A stretch of 43,071 bases of DNA from Paenibacillus sp. FSL R5-0490 (GCF_001956215.1 NZ_MRTQ01000033.1:1-43071), one strand, 5' to 3'; positions 1 to 9,799 are shown, counted from the stretch's first letter. Notes: a model not told the origin generated them from the letters alone. Made by a program: numbers and translations.

Positions 1-2
1 AT

Positions 3-185
3 GTAAAGGCCCGATTGGTGAGATACAGTGAAACTTGCCGACGCGCAGGCAGAGGCTTAGTTGAACCAATCGGGTTCGTAGTGTCGATTGATCAAAGCGC
101 TAGCGGAGATCTTAGCGACACTAGAACGCGACTAACAATCAGTGGGGGATAAGAAAGACCCCCACTGATTGAAGTTTCACTTTAT
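3..185 (-). repeat. Structured ~180-bp dispersed repeat, copy 1
   Basis: This is near-identical to the reverse complement of 40737-40918. It contains three helices: CCCGATTGGT (10-19) with ACCAATCGGG (65-74); GTTC-G-TAGTGTCG (74-86) with CGACACTA-GAAC (116-127); and a 13-bp stem (136-148 with 159-171) around a 10-nt loop. GTGAAACTT (28-36) is also complementary to AAGTTTCAC (172-180), which would form a pseudoknot or an alternative fold with the first helix. There is no ORF and no terminal inverted repeat typical of a MITE. Strand is given relative to copy 2, taken as +. Function is unknown: it could be a non-autonomous mobile element or a structured RNA or DNA element. Confidence 0.85.
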
Positions 186-208
186 ATTAAGGACTATTGT
201 CCCGATAT
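181..208 (+). promoter_or_regulatory. Candidate sigma-D promoter of hemAT
   Basis: CCCGATAT at 201-208 matches the sigma-D -10 consensus GCCGATAT in 7 of 8 positions. A weak TTTA at 181-184 lies 16 nt upstream (consensus TAAA, 15 nt). Motility and chemotaxis genes, including B. subtilis hemAT, are typically sigma-D dependent, so the context fits. The -35 lies on the very edge of the structured repeat. Confidence 0.45.
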
Positions 209-302
209 AAATAAAGAGTTAATGGTTGCTTTTTACCTATTAATTATACATAATATATACAAAATATGTACAAATTGGCTAAAGAGCCGGAGGGAAACTA
301 TT

Positions 303-1619
303 ATGCTATTTCAGTTAAAAAAGAAGAATCCATCTTCATTTTTTCAGCCGGAAATGAACTTTCCAGAATTAGAGGAAACAGTTGACGTAAAAGATCAGCG
401 TATTACTGAACGATTGTGGTATATGGGCTTTTCAAAAAAGCATCTTGAAACACTTCAGGATCTGAGCCCGGTGATTTCACCCCTGCTGGATGAATTGCTC
501 CAGAAAGTTCTGGATCATCTTTATAAACAGTCGCCATTAAAGAGAATTGCTGAAAATAATACAAGCAGGAATAGGCTCTATGGCGTATATGTCCGTTACT
601 TCCAGAGCTTATTAAGCGGCAATCTGGATGATGAATACTTTGCGATGAGAACGAGGATTGGCAATACCCATAACGGGGCTGGTCTTCCAGTTGAGTGGTT
701 TCTGGCCACATATTCTGCCATTAATTCATTATTGGTGCCTAAGGTCGTCGCGGAACTGCACCAGGATCCTGAGAAGCTGACGAACGCACTGCTGGCTCTT
801 ACACATATCATCAATCTGGATTCCCAGCTGGTTGTCGAAAATTATCTGCAGGCCAGAATGAATCAACTCAATGAATTAAATGCTTCAAATGCTAATCTGC
901 AGAAAGAATTAAATTCTATCAGCCAGGAAGTAGCAGCCTCGGTCCAGCAAACGGAAGCTTCGATCAATGAGACAAGCTTAAAAGCTGATCAAATCCGCAG
1001 TGAAACCGAAACAACGCAAAAAAGCAGCAAAAATCTGCTGAACCTGACTAACCTCAACCAAACACAAATGGATGAGATGGTTCATGCTTTCAATAAAGTC
1101 CTTCAGGATGTGGAGCAGTCTATAAGCGGAATTGAAGCTTTAAAAGGAATCTCGGAGCAAATTATCACGATGACAAAAGGGATTGAGGATATTGCCGATC
1201 AGACGAATCTGCTGGCACTGAATGCATCGATTGAGGCGGCCCGGGCGGGTGATGAAGGACGTGGATTTGCTGTAGTGGCAACCGAAGTGAGAAAGCTGGC
1301 AGAAAACTCTAAGAAGATGAGCAGCCATATCAAGGAACAAATCGAAAAAAGCGACAATCAAATCAGCGTGCTGGTTGATACGATGAACTCCATGAATCTC
1401 TCAACAAAAGAATCACAAGCTCAGATTCAGCAGGTTAAAGGCGGGCTTGTTACTGTAAAAATGGAAATGGAACAGTATCTGGACATGTTCGGCCGCAATA
1501 AAACAGATCTCGACAGCATTGTACAGTCCATTCAGGAAATTAATCATACAACCGAAAGCCTGTCCCTTCTTGCAAATGAGCTGAAGGAAAAGGCTGAGGG
1601 CGGAGATAGGAATTATTAA
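303..1619 (+). CDS. hemAT: Haem-based aerotactic transducer HemAT
   Basis: Soluble methyl-accepting chemotaxis transducer that senses O2 through a globin domain and signals to CheA/CheW. The start is ATG 303 (438 aa), chosen because GGAGGG lies 8 nt upstream; an upstream in-frame ATG at 222 has no good ribosome site. The length fits B. subtilis HemAT (432 aa). The N-terminal ~180 residues form the globin sensor: His123 in [10 protein letters not shown] sits where the proximal haem ligand of HemAT lies, and Tyr74 in LDHLYKQ aligns with its distal Tyr70. A coiled coil follows, then the MCP signalling tip with [18 protein letters not shown] and [15 protein letters not shown]. No transmembrane segment is seen. 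It is monocistronic, between a candidate sigma-D promoter and a terminator. Confidence 0.93.
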   Translation: MLFQLKKKNPSSFFQPEMNFPELEETVDVKDQRITERLWYMGFSKKHLETLQDLSPVISPLLDELLQKVLDHLYKQSPLKRIAENNTSRNRLYGVYVRYFQSLLSGNLDDEYFAMRTRIGNTHNGAGLPVEWFLATYSAINSLLVPKVVAELHQDPEKLTNALLALTHIINLDSQLVVENYLQARMNQLNELNASNANLQKELNSISQEVAASVQQTEASINETSLKADQIRSETETTQKSSKNLLNLTNLNQTQMDEMVHAFNKVLQDVEQSISGIEALKGISEQIITMTKGIEDIADQTNLLALNASIEAARAGDEGRGFAVVATEVRKLAENSKKMSSHIKEQIEKSDNQISVLVDTMNSMNLSTKESQAQIQQVKGGLVTVKMEMEQYLDMFGRNKTDLDSIVQSIQEINHTTESLSLLANELKEKAEGGDRNY

Positions 1620-1649
1620 TCTCTATGATAATAACTATTTAAAATGATG

Positions 1650-1678
1650 CAGTATCCTTTGAGGGTGCTGTTTTTTTT
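1650..1678 (+). terminator. Rho-independent terminator of hemAT
   Basis: An 8-bp stem, CAGTATCC with GGGTGCTG (two G-U pairs), has a 5-nt loop and is followed by eight T. Confidence 0.8.
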
Positions 1679-1823
1679 AGGTATTTAGAAATTGATTTTT
1701 ACAAAAAATTAATAAATTGCCACACGAATTGCTCCTAATTGCTCATTCTCAAATAAGTCTAAAAATAGATAGAATTATGAATGTTATCATCCTAATCTAC
1801 TAATATCGAGGAGATGTATCCAT

Positions 1824-3935
1824 TTGAAAAATCCTGCGCGCAAATTAGGTAAAACAATTCTTGCTGCAACTATGTCCCTATCTGTCTTGGCAGCTCCTGT
1901 TTCATATGATTCTGTAATGGCAGCAAAGCCTGATCATTCAGGGAAACCTGAAAATAAATTCAGCCATGAAGTAAGCCTTCGGATACTGGGAACAACAGAT
2001 ATACATACACACCTTTATAACTATGATTACTATAAAGATGCAGAAACCATTGAATTTGGTCTGGCTAAAACAGCTACCTTAATCAAACAGGCGAGAAAAG
2101 AAGCAAAGAATACATTATTATTCGACAATGGCGACTTAATACAGGGAAATCCGCTTGGCGATTATAAAGCAAAAGTAGATAAGCTTGAGGATGGGGAAGT
2201 GCATCCTGTATTCAAGGCTATGGAACTATTAGATTATGATGCCGCTACGGTAGGAAACCATGAATTCAACTATGGGCTGGATTATCTGGATGAGGTCCTG
2301 GATGATTCGCCATTTCCTTATGTAAATGCCAATGTCTACAAAGAAGACCACGACCAAAATCCGAAAAACGATAAAAATTATTTTAAGCCATATAAAATCA
2401 TCAAGAAAAAAGTGGTTGACGAAAACGGCAGAAAACAGGTCATTAAGGTTGGGGTAATCGGTGCTGTGACTCCGCAGATTACACAATGGGATAAAGCCAA
2501 TCTTGATGGAAAAATCATCACAAAAGACATTGTAAAATCAGTAGAAGCTAATGTTCCTAAAATGAAAAAAGACGGGGCAGACATTATCATTGCACTCGCG
2601 CACTCCGGCATGGGGGATGCGGCATATGCGGAATTGGAAGAGAATGCAGCCTACGACTTAACAAAAGTAGAAGGCATTGATGCGGTGATTTCCGGACACA
2701 ACCATAAGAATTTTCCGGGAGATTTCACCGATCTTCCCGGAGTAGATACAGAAAAGGGAACGGTCAACGGGGTGCCGTTCATCATGCCGGGCAGCTGGGG
2801 CAACCAGCTTGGCGTTATGGACCTGACCATTGCCAAGGTAAAGGGAAAGTGGCAGGTTAAGGATTCCCAGTCATCTTTAAGGTCTATTTTTAGAAGCTAT
2901 AAAAATGAATCCGGCGCGACCGTCAAAGAAAGCCTTGCAGATGCAGATCCTGCTATTTTGAAAGCTGTAAAGGAAGAGCATGAAGGTACCGTGAATTATG
3001 TCCGCCAGCCTGTCGGGGAAACAACAGCGGATATCCACAGCTATTTTGCACTTGTAAAAGATGATCCTTCCATTCAAATTGTAACGAATGCACAAAAGTG
3101 GTATATCGAGAAGCAATTAAAAGGAACACCTGATGAAAATACACCAGTGCTTTCAGCGGGAGCACCTTTTAAAGCAGGCGGCCGCAACGGGGCGAGCTAT
3201 TACACATATATTCCTGAAGGCACAATCGCCATCAAGAATGTAGCTGATCTATACCTGTATCCGAATACTGTGGCTACGGTAAAAATTAAAGGAGCAGATG
3301 TGAAAGAATGGCTTGAAATGTCTGCAGGACAGTTCAATCAGATAAAAGAAAATGAAGCAGGAGAACAGTCACTCATTAATAATGATTTCCCTACTTATAA
3401 CTATGATGTAATCGATGGTGTGACATATGAGATCGATGTAACAGAACCTGCTAAGTATGATAAGGATGGCAAGCAGGTTAATGCTGATGCAAACAGAATC
3501 AAAAATCTTCAGTATAACGGATCACCTATTGATCCAGATCAGGAATTCATCGTTGTGACAAATAATTATCGGGCCAGCGGCACTTTCCCTGGAGTCAGAA
3601 ACAAAACAGCAGTAGAGCTTTATCCGGATGAAAACCGCCAGGCAATCATTGATTATATCCGTGAAGAACAAACCATCGATCCTTCTGCAGATGCCAATTG
3701 GTCTTTTGCACCGGTTGCCGGTGAAGTAAATGTAACGTTCGAATCTTCACCGGATGCAAAGAATGCAATTGCTGAAGGCAGCGGAATCGGCTATGCCGGT
3801 GAAGCAGGCAATGGCTTTTCGAAGTATTCGCTTCAATTTCCGGAGCCAAAGCCTTTTGAAGTCCAGCTTTTGGGCATCAATGATTTCCATGGCCAGCTTG
3901 ATACATTTAATGCCGGATTGAATGCGGGAAAGTAA
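1824..3935 (+). CDS. YfkN-like 2',3'-cyclic-nucleotide phosphodiesterase/nucleotidase, C-terminal domain lost
   Basis: Secreted metallophosphoesterase that hydrolyses 2',3'-cyclic nucleotides and 3'-nucleotides for nucleotide scavenging. The start is TTG 1824 after CGAGGAG. An N-terminal signal peptide (about residues 1-34) is followed by a complete calcineurin-like domain: LGTTDIHTHL, DNGDLIQGNP, GNHEFNYG, AHSGMG, GHNHKNFPG. The 5'-nucleotidase C-terminal domain with its substrate-binding region follows. B. subtilis YfkN is about twice as long and carries a second 5'-nucleotidase unit. Here the protein stops about 25 residues into that unit (VQLLGINDFHGQLDTF) at residue 703. The extreme C-terminus of the lost unit survives just downstream in another frame. 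The first domain should still be active. No C-terminal wall anchor remains, so the product is probably released. Confidence 0.88.
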   Translation: MKNPARKLGKTILAATMSLSVLAAPVSYDSVMAAKPDHSGKPENKFSHEVSLRILGTTDIHTHLYNYDYYKDAETIEFGLAKTATLIKQARKEAKNTLLFDNGDLIQGNPLGDYKAKVDKLEDGEVHPVFKAMELLDYDAATVGNHEFNYGLDYLDEVLDDSPFPYVNANVYKEDHDQNPKNDKNYFKPYKIIKKKVVDENGRKQVIKVGVIGAVTPQITQWDKANLDGKIITKDIVKSVEANVPKMKKDGADIIIALAHSGMGDAAYAELEENAAYDLTKVEGIDAVISGHNHKNFPGDFTDLPGVDTEKGTVNGVPFIMPGSWGNQLGVMDLTIAKVKGKWQVKDSQSSLRSIFRSYKNESGATVKESLADADPAILKAVKEEHEGTVNYVRQPVGETTADIHSYFALVKDDPSIQIVTNAQKWYIEKQLKGTPDENTPVLSAGAPFKAGGRNGASYYTYIPEGTIAIKNVADLYLYPNTVATVKIKGADVKEWLEMSAGQFNQIKENEAGEQSLINNDFPTYNYDVIDGVTYEIDVTEPAKYDKDGKQVNADANRIKNLQYNGSPIDPDQEFIVVTNNYRASGTFPGVRNKTAVELYPDENRQAIIDYIREEQTIDPSADANWSFAPVAGEVNVTFESSPDAKNAIAEGSGIGYAGEAGNGFSKYSLQFPEPKPFEVQLLGINDFHGQLDTFNAGLNAGK

Positions 3936-3976
3936 ACCCAGTGGTTGAAGGAAGAATTACCAAATTGAATAAATAA
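3932..3976 (+). pseudogene. Remnant C-terminus of the second YfkN unit
   Basis: Read in the frame starting at 3932, this gives VNPVVEGRITKLNK then stop. That resembles the closing residues of a 5'-nucleotidase C-terminal domain. It is joined out of frame to the start of the second unit, as an internal deletion would leave it. Confidence 0.6.
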
Positions 3977-3986
3977 AAGTAAAGGG

Positions 3987-4015
3987 GCATCAGAGCAGTC
4001 TGATGCTCTATTTTT
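3987..4015 (+). terminator. Terminator after the YfkN-like gene
   Basis: GCATCAGA-gcag-TCTGATGC perfect 8-bp stem followed by a T-rich run. Confidence 0.85.
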
Positions 4016-4205
4016 ATACCCCCTAAATAAGCATTAATACCCAATTATTTTTTTGTGCTGAATAAATTAAACACAATTACCTACTAAAATGTTATCAAAA
4101 TATTAAAATAACAGTATTGTTAGACTATTAAAAACTTTGTGTTAGTTTGATAGAATTAATCTCGCACTTCGGAAATTCAGAAAAACTAAATAGGAGGCTA
4201 TAAGA

Positions 4206-6596
4206 ATGAGTAATAAGAATAAACCTTTTAAGGTTGTATCTTCCATTACAGCCAGCACGATGATGGCAGCTGCACTATTTGCGGGATCTTTTGCCGGGAC
4301 AACAGCAGCTCCTTCAAAAGCTTCAGCAGAGGAACTTTCTGCACCGATTGATTTGAATATTGTGAACGAAGACCGGCTGGGGAAGGCATTAAAAGAAAGA
4401 GGATTAGTTAAAAAGGATGCTTCTTCGAAAGAAATAGAAAAGGCAGTAAAGGAATACATAAAGGAAAAACAAGGTGAAAAGCAGCCTGGAAGTACAAAGA
4501 ATAGCCATGGCCATAAGGATGAGTTTGACAAAAAAACAAAAGATTTTTTAACCAAACAAAAAGACAAGCTGTCAAAGCAGCTGAATAAGGGTCATAAAAA
4601 CTTTAAAAAGGGCAAACCGGACGGATATGTAAAAGTAGATCCGGCCAAAGAAGCAAACTACAATGGTGATGTCAGAACAGACAAAGTGCTTGTGCTTTTA
4701 ACTGAATTTGAAGATTTCAAGCATAACAATGTAACACAGGAAGAGGGCTACATGTACGCTGATGATTTCAGCAAAGAGCACTATGAAAAACTGATGTTTG
4801 GCGATACTGAATTTGAATTATTTAATGGAGACAAAGTAAAAACATTTAAGCAATTCTATGAAGAGCAGTCCGGAGGCAGCTACACGGTGGACGGCACTGT
4901 GTCTGAATGGCTGACGGTCCCTGGAAAAGCGGGCGATTATGGTGATGATAACCCTAACGGAGGCCATGACAATTTATCTCCTCTAGGACCTCGCGACTTA
5001 GTAAAAGAGGCATTAAAAGCAGCTGTAGACGCTGGAATGGATCTTTCAGATTACGATGAATTTGATCTATATGATTTAGATGGAGATGGAAACCTTAACG
5101 AGCCTGATGGATTGGTTGACCATCTAATGATTATCCACGCTGGTACAGGACAGGAAGCTGGCGGAGGTGCGCTCGGTGATGATGCCATCTGGTCTCACCG
5201 CTGGACGCTTGGCGGAGTATTTGCAGTTCCGGATACAACTGCCAAGGTAGATTATTGGGGCGGAAAAATGGGCGCATTTGATTATACGATTCAGCCTGAA
5301 GATGGAGCTGTCGGGGTGTTTGCCCATGAGTTCGGACATGATTTAGGATTGCCGGATGAGTATGATACGCAATACACCGGTCAAGGTGAGCCGGTTGCTT
5401 CCTGGTCCATCATGAGCGGAGGCAGCTGGAACGGCAAAATAGCTGGTACAGAGCCAACCAGCTTCTCACCGCAAAATAAAGAATTTTTCCAAAAAGGCAT
5501 GGGCGGAAACTGGGCCAATATTATGGAAGTAAATTATGAAGATATTGATAAAAAAGGCTTGGCAACGGTTATTGACCAAAGTGTAACCAAATCTAAAAAC
5601 CCTGGAATTGTAAAAGTTAATCTTCCAGAAAAAGAAGTGAAGGGGATCGCACCTGCGTTTGGCGAGAAATACTATTACAGCACGAAGGGTGATGACCTTC
5701 ATACCACTTTGACGACGCCTGAATTAGACTTAACAAATGCGGAAACAGCTGCCTTCAATGCAAAAGTTTATTATGATATTGAGTTTGATTATGATTATCT
5801 GACAGTTACTGCAAAAGCATCCGATGGCACAGAACAAGTAATAGATACAATTGGTGATGATGATACAGACGGCGATGCCCGTGCAGAATCTTCAAAAGGA
5901 CAATGGGTGGATAAGAAATATGACTTAAGCGGATTTGCCGGTAAAAAAGTTAGCCTGACATTTGAATATGTAACAGATGGCGGCTTAGCATTGGACGGAT
6001 TTGCGATGGATGAAATCAATGTAACAGCTGATGAAAATGTGATTTTCTCAGACGATGCTGAAGGCGCCTCTCAGATGGCACTTGACGGATTCATTGTTTC
6101 CAACGGGATCAGCTTTGCCAAAAACCATTATTACCTTGAGTGGAGAAATTACGCAGGCTCCGATACGGCTCTTGCCCATTCAAGAGGTGTAAAATACAAC
6201 ACTGGTTTAGTTGTTTGGTATGCTGATGACAGCCACACAGACAACTGGGTTGGCGTTCATCCGGGAGAAGGTTTTCTTGGAGTGGTGGATTCACATCCGG
6301 AAGCCATTACCGGTCTGTTAGACGGCAAAGAAACAGTATCTCAAAGCACAAGATATCAGATTGCGGATGCTGCATTCTCCCTGGATAAAGCACCAGCATG
6401 GGAAGTAAGTTCGCCAACACGCGGGGATTATGACTACCCTGGCCTTAAAGGAATTTCAGTTTTTGATGATTCTAACAAATACATCAACAGTATGATTCCT
6501 GATGCAGGAAGAATTGTTCCTGAACATGGCTTGAAATTCCAAGTGGTCGGTGAAGCCAAAGACAACTCTGCGGGAGCTGTATGGATTCATAAGTAA
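4206..6596 (+). CDS. inhA: Immune inhibitor A family metalloprotease (peptidase M6)
   Basis: Secreted zinc endopeptidase; family members cleave host antibacterial peptides and matrix proteins in the B. cereus group. It has 796 aa. A signal peptide (about residues 1-40, ending near KASAEE) precedes a charged Lys/Glu-rich propeptide (about 55-135). The M6 catalytic domain follows, with HEFGH at residues 374-378 and the downstream GLPDEYDT segment typical of the family. The C-terminal half contains the beta-rich accessory domains of InhA proteins. The start ATG 4206 follows AGGAGG. It is flanked by terminators, so it is monocistronic. Its presence does not by itself show pathogenicity; environmental Bacillaceae carry this family too. 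Confidence 0.93.
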   Translation: MSNKNKPFKVVSSITASTMMAAALFAGSFAGTTAAPSKASAEELSAPIDLNIVNEDRLGKALKERGLVKKDASSKEIEKAVKEYIKEKQGEKQPGSTKNSHGHKDEFDKKTKDFLTKQKDKLSKQLNKGHKNFKKGKPDGYVKVDPAKEANYNGDVRTDKVLVLLTEFEDFKHNNVTQEEGYMYADDFSKEHYEKLMFGDTEFELFNGDKVKTFKQFYEEQSGGSYTVDGTVSEWLTVPGKAGDYGDDNPNGGHDNLSPLGPRDLVKEALKAAVDAGMDLSDYDEFDLYDLDGDGNLNEPDGLVDHLMIIHAGTGQEAGGGALGDDAIWSHRWTLGGVFAVPDTTAKVDYWGGKMGAFDYTIQPEDGAVGVFAHEFGHDLGLPDEYDTQYTGQGEPVASWSIMSGGSWNGKIAGTEPTSFSPQNKEFFQKGMGGNWANIMEVNYEDIDKKGLATVIDQSVTKSKNPGIVKVNLPEKEVKGIAPAFGEKYYYSTKGDDLHTTLTTPELDLTNAETAAFNAKVYYDIEFDYDYLTVTAKASDGTEQVIDTIGDDDTDGDARAESSKGQWVDKKYDLSGFAGKKVSLTFEYVTDGGLALDGFAMDEINVTADENVIFSDDAEGASQMALDGFIVSNGISFAKNHYYLEWRNYAGSDTALAHSRGVKYNTGLVVWYADDSHTDNWVGVHPGEGFLGVVDSHPEAITGLLDGKETVSQSTRYQIADAAFSLDKAPAWEVSSPTRGDYDYPGLKGISVFDDSNKYINSMIPDAGRIVPEHGLKFQVVGEAKDNSAGAVWIHK

Positions 6597-6601
6597 GTAA
6601 T

Positions 6602-6638
6602 AAGGTGCGAATGCCAGAAGTGGCTTCGCGCCTTTTTC
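6602..6638 (+). terminator. Terminator of inhA
   Basis: AAGGTGCGAA pairs with TTCGCGCCTT, enclosing GCCA-gaag-TGGC, and is followed by TTTTT. Confidence 0.9.
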
Positions 6639-6669
6639 TGTTAAGGGTGGACAACTTCCAGCCTATAAG

Positions 6670-6697
6670 CTAGTATCATTACCGATACTAGTTTTTT
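6670..6697 (+). terminator. Second hairpin-T6 between inhA and the helicase gene
   Basis: CTAGTATC-attacc-GATACTAG is followed by six T, a full intrinsic terminator on the + strand only. It is either a back-up terminator for inhA or an attenuator in the leader of the helicase gene, whose ATG is 64 nt further on. Confidence 0.75.
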
Positions 6698-6761
6698 CCG
6701 ATTTTCGGCTATACTAAATATAACTTTCTGATTACACGCATTAAAGTTAAAGGAGTAACTT

Positions 6762-7886
6762 ATGACACAATCTATCATTCAAGATATGAAACCATTTATC
6801 CAGGAGGCATGGAAAAAGTCTGCATTTACTCAGCCGACGACCATTCAGGCAGAGGCGGTTCCTCCGGCTTTGGAAGGCAGAGATATTATTGCCGAATCTC
6901 CGACTGGAACAGGCAAGACACTTGCATACCTGCTGCCGGTCCTGGAAAAAATTGATCCGGATAAACAGGCGGTACAGGCCGTTATTTTGGCCTCTTCACA
7001 GGAGCTTGTGATGCAGATATTAAGCGAGATCCAAAAATGGGCTGAAGGCAGCGGGATTAAAGCAGCTTCTTTTATTGGCGGAGCCAATGTGAAAAGGCAG
7101 CTTGAAAAATTAAAGAAGCATCCGCATATTGCTTTAGGAACGCCGGGACGGGTGCTGGAGCTGATTAAACAGAAAAAGCTGAAAATGCATGATGTCAAAA
7201 CCGTTGTCCTTGATGAAGGCGATCAGCTTCTCGTTAAGGAACACACTCAGACGGTTCAAAACATTGTTAAATCTACACTTAAAGAACGCCAGGTCCTGCT
7301 GTTTTCAGCGACACTGCCGCCGGTTGTTGAGCAGCTTGCAAAAGAACTGACAGCTGATGCTGAAGTCATTCGTGTCGAGAAGGATGAAACCATTCAGGCT
7401 GCAGGTGTGGACCATATTTATTTTGTGGCAGAAGCGCGGGATAAAATCAAAATGCTCGAAAAGATCTCAAGGCTTGAAGACATTAAGGCACTGGTATTTG
7501 TTAAAGATATCGGCAACCTGACCGTTATGGCTGAAAAGCTTGATTTTAAAAATATCTCTTCAAGCACTCTGCACAGTGACCTGACCAAATTTGACAGGCA
7601 GAAAGCCATCAAGAACTTCCGCACGGGCAATACGAATATGCTGATTGCCACAGATGTTGCGGCAAGAGGGCTGGACATCAAGGGAGTTACCCATGTCGTA
7701 CATTTTGACTTCCCGAAGGATATAAATCAATATGTCCACCGTTCGGGAAGGACAGGAAGATTCGGCGCAGGCGGAACCGTTATTTCTCTCGTCACTGAAA
7801 GAGAAGAGCGCGAACTTAAAAAAATGGCGAAAGAACTGGGCCTCACTGCCGAAAAGAAAGTCATGCGCGGCGGCCAAATCGTTTAA
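6762..7886 (+). CDS. yfmL: DEAD-box family RNA helicase, YfmL type
   Basis: ATP-dependent RNA helicase consisting of the two RecA-like domains only, 374 aa, without a C-terminal RNA-binding extension. B. subtilis YfmL (376 aa) has this architecture and is linked to 50S ribosome biogenesis in the cold. Visible motifs are the Q-motif region QPTTIQAEAVP, Walker A SPTGTGKT, TPGR, SAT (LLFSATLP), ARGLDIKGV and HRSGRTGRFG. Motif II reads DEGD (VLDEGDQLL) rather than DEAD, conserving the D-E-x-D core. The ATG follows AAGGAG. It is monocistronic, between terminators. Confidence 0.88.
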   Translation: MTQSIIQDMKPFIQEAWKKSAFTQPTTIQAEAVPPALEGRDIIAESPTGTGKTLAYLLPVLEKIDPDKQAVQAVILASSQELVMQILSEIQKWAEGSGIKAASFIGGANVKRQLEKLKKHPHIALGTPGRVLELIKQKKLKMHDVKTVVLDEGDQLLVKEHTQTVQNIVKSTLKERQVLLFSATLPPVVEQLAKELTADAEVIRVEKDETIQAAGVDHIYFVAEARDKIKMLEKISRLEDIKALVFVKDIGNLTVMAEKLDFKNISSSTLHSDLTKFDRQKAIKNFRTGNTNMLIATDVAARGLDIKGVTHVVHFDFPKDINQYVHRSGRTGRFGAGGTVISLVTEREERELKKMAKELGLTAEKKVMRGGQIV

Positions 7887-7894
7887 AAATCAAG

Positions 7895-7933
7895 TGCCGG
7901 GCACCTATATCAATTGGTGCCTGGCATTTTTTT
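7895..7933 (+). terminator. Terminator of the helicase gene
   Basis: TGCC-g-GGCACC pairs with GGTGCC-t-GGCA and is followed by seven T. The GTGCC/GGCAC palindrome is a terminator style common in Bacillus. Confidence 0.88.
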
Positions 7934-8011
7934 ATAAAAAGGAATTTCTCCTTTTCTAAGCGAATTAGTAAGTGAAGCTTTATTTCACTAAAGAATAAGG
8001 GGAAGTCAGTG

Positions 8012-9493
8012 ATGGAGAATCCAAGACTAAAGAGTTTTCATGATGACTATTTGCTTGAAGCCACGATAGATGAATTACAGGAAAAAATGCAGAATGGGGA
8101 AATTACCTCCAAAGAACTTGTAGTGATGTATATGTACCGAATTGGACAGCTTGATCAAAACATTCATTCTGTTTTAGAACTCAATCCGGATGCACTGCAT
8201 ATTGCAGCTGCTCTTGATGCGGAAAGAGAAAAGAAGGGGCCGCGCAGCCCTCTTCACGGAATACCCATTTTGTTAAAGGATAATATCGATACAGGAGACA
8301 AAATGCAGACAACTGCAGGGTCACTTGCTTTGAAGGGTCATTATGCACAAAGTGATTCATTTGTGGCTTCTCAATTAAGAAAAGCGGGAGCCGTCATTAT
8401 CGGAAAAACGAATATGACAGAATGGGCCAATTTTATGGCAGAAGGGATGCCGAGCGGGTACAGTTCGCGCGGCGGACAGACCTTAAACCCTTATGGGCCG
8501 GGGAAATTTGATGTGGGAGGTTCGAGCGCAGGATCCGGTGCCGCTATTGCCGCTAATTTTGCAGCTGCAGCCATTGGAACGGAGACATCAGGCTCCATAT
8601 TAAGTCCTGCCAGCCAGAATTCTCTCGTCGGAATAAAGCCGACCGTCGGACTTGTCAGCCGAACCGGGATTATTCCGATTGCCCATAGCCAGGATACTGC
8701 CGGGCCAATGGCGAGAACGGTAAAGGATGCTGTATTTTTATTAAACGTGCTGGCAGTCTCTGACGAAAATGATCCGGTTACCCTGACAAATCAGGATCTT
8801 CAGGAGAAGGATTTTACCATCTTCCTTGATAAAAATGGACTTCAGGGAGCACGAATCGGCATTGCCAGAGATACTTATTTTGACTACTTAAGTTCTGAAA
8901 AGCTCGCCGTTATGAATCAAGCTGTAGCCCGGTTAAATGAACTGGGTGCAGAGGTTGTCGACGAAGTAGTGATTCCTTCCACTAAAATGGAGTGGAGTTA
9001 CGATGTCCTGACTTATGAATTTAAAGCGGATGTGAATGCCTATCTGCGGACTGTCGCACCGCACCTGCATATTCGCACCCTGTCCGATGTCATTGGATTT
9101 AATGAAAAAAACAGCGAAAAGTGCTTGAAATACGGTCAATCCATTCTGATTGAAGCGGAGGAAACAAGCGGAAATTTGATTGAATCAGCGTATTTATCAG
9201 CTTTAGAGAAGGATATTTATTTTTCAGGAGAACAGGGCATTGACTGCGTAATGCAGGAGCATAATCTGGATGCCATCGTGTTCCCGAATAATTATGGAGC
9301 AGGCATCCCTGCAAAAGCGGGATATCCATCCATCACAGTACCGGCCGGGTATACCACGGAAGGAGAGCCGGTGGGCATCACATTTACAGGACTTGCATAC
9401 AGTGAGCCGCTCCTGATCAAGCTTGCTTATGCCTTTGAACAGGCTGCCAGGCATAGAAAAGCACCTGAACTTGGAGTGCCGGCATCAGAATAA
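8012..9493 (+). CDS. Amidase signature family hydrolase
   Basis: Cytoplasmic amidase of the GatA/peptide amidase superfamily that hydrolyses a C-N amide bond; the substrate cannot be told from sequence. It has 493 aa from ATG 8012, 9-10 nt after AAGGGG; an adjacent GTG at 8009 is possible. The Ser-cisSer-Lys triad is complete: Lys89 in PILLKDNID, Ser171 in the GGSSAGSG loop and Ser195 in TETSGSI. There is no gatB or gatC beside it, so it is unlikely to be the glutamyl-tRNA amidotransferase subunit. No signal peptide is seen. The end of the gene carries a sigma-G-like promoter for the next small gene. Confidence 0.88.
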   Translation: MENPRLKSFHDDYLLEATIDELQEKMQNGEITSKELVVMYMYRIGQLDQNIHSVLELNPDALHIAAALDAEREKKGPRSPLHGIPILLKDNIDTGDKMQTTAGSLALKGHYAQSDSFVASQLRKAGAVIIGKTNMTEWANFMAEGMPSGYSSRGGQTLNPYGPGKFDVGGSSAGSGAAIAANFAAAAIGTETSGSILSPASQNSLVGIKPTVGLVSRTGIIPIAHSQDTAGPMARTVKDAVFLLNVLAVSDENDPVTLTNQDLQEKDFTIFLDKNGLQGARIGIARDTYFDYLSSEKLAVMNQAVARLNELGAEVVDEVVIPSTKMEWSYDVLTYEFKADVNAYLRTVAPHLHIRTLSDVIGFNEKNSEKCLKYGQSILIEAEETSGNLIESAYLSALEKDIYFSGEQGIDCVMQEHNLDAIVFPNNYGAGIPAKAGYPSITVPAGYTTEGEPVGITFTGLAYSEPLLIKLAYAFEQAARHRKAPELGVPASE

Positions 9494-9517
9494 GTGCTCC
9501 ATAATTTACTCATACTA
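9487..9517 (+). promoter_or_regulatory. Sigma-G-like (forespore) promoter
   Basis: AGAATA (9487-9492), 18 nt, then CATACTA (9511-9517). This matches the sigma-G consensus TGAATA-N17/18-CATACTA with an exact -10. The -35 overlaps the stop codon of the amidase gene. Confidence 0.6.
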
Positions 9518-9551
9518 CTCCTGATAATACAAAAAAGGAGCAGATGAGAAC

Positions 9552-9686
9552 ATGGGCAGAACCAAACTTGGAAACGGCAATGCACAGCGCAATAATAATA
9601 AACACAGACCGCAGCGCACAAGCGAAGAGCTTGTAGAATTTACAACCGGAAGCAAAGAAAAGAAAGAAAACAACGTGCAGGACTGA
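9552..9686 (+). CDS. 44-aa hydrophilic protein, probable small spore protein
   Basis: An ORF too short for routine calling: ATG 9552, TGA 9684, preceded by AAAAAAGGAG. The protein starts MGRTKLGNGNAQRNNNKHRP and ends KKENNVQD. It is rich in Asn, Gln, Lys and Arg, with no Cys and no membrane segment, like minor small acid-soluble spore proteins. A sigma-G-like promoter upstream and a terminator directly after make it a self-contained unit. I could not assign it to a named Ssp family. The spore role is inferred from promoter and composition. Confidence 0.7.
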   Translation: MGRTKLGNGNAQRNNNKHRPQRTSEELVEFTTGSKEKKENNVQD

Positions 9687-9694
9687 TTGAGCCG

Positions 9695-9722
9695 AATCCT
9701 CCTTTTTAAAGGGGGATTTTTT
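9695..9722 (+). terminator. Terminator of the 44-aa gene
   Basis: AATCCTCC pairs with GGGGGATT (one G-U pair) across an 8-nt loop, followed by T6. Confidence 0.85.
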
Positions 9723-9736
9723 GCTGCCGCCGGCTA

Positions 9737-9799
9737 TATGAAAATAAAAATGTGCTAAACGGTAGTAAAATAGTTTATCCGAAAGGCTCTTTTCGTATA
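9737..9799. repeat. Left part of a degenerate 21-bp tandem array
   Basis: Three 21-bp units begin at 9737, 9758 and 9779. The 18-bp run 9740-9757 recurs exactly at 10008-10025 on the other side of the 129-bp repeat, so this is one array split in two. No gene is seen between 9687 and 10245. Confidence 0.65.

Noticed and set aside
3..185. IS200/IS605-derived (PATE-like) element
   Set aside because: Subterminal hairpins fit the idea, but no matching cleavage tetranucleotide pair was found at the two boundaries and no transposase is nearby.
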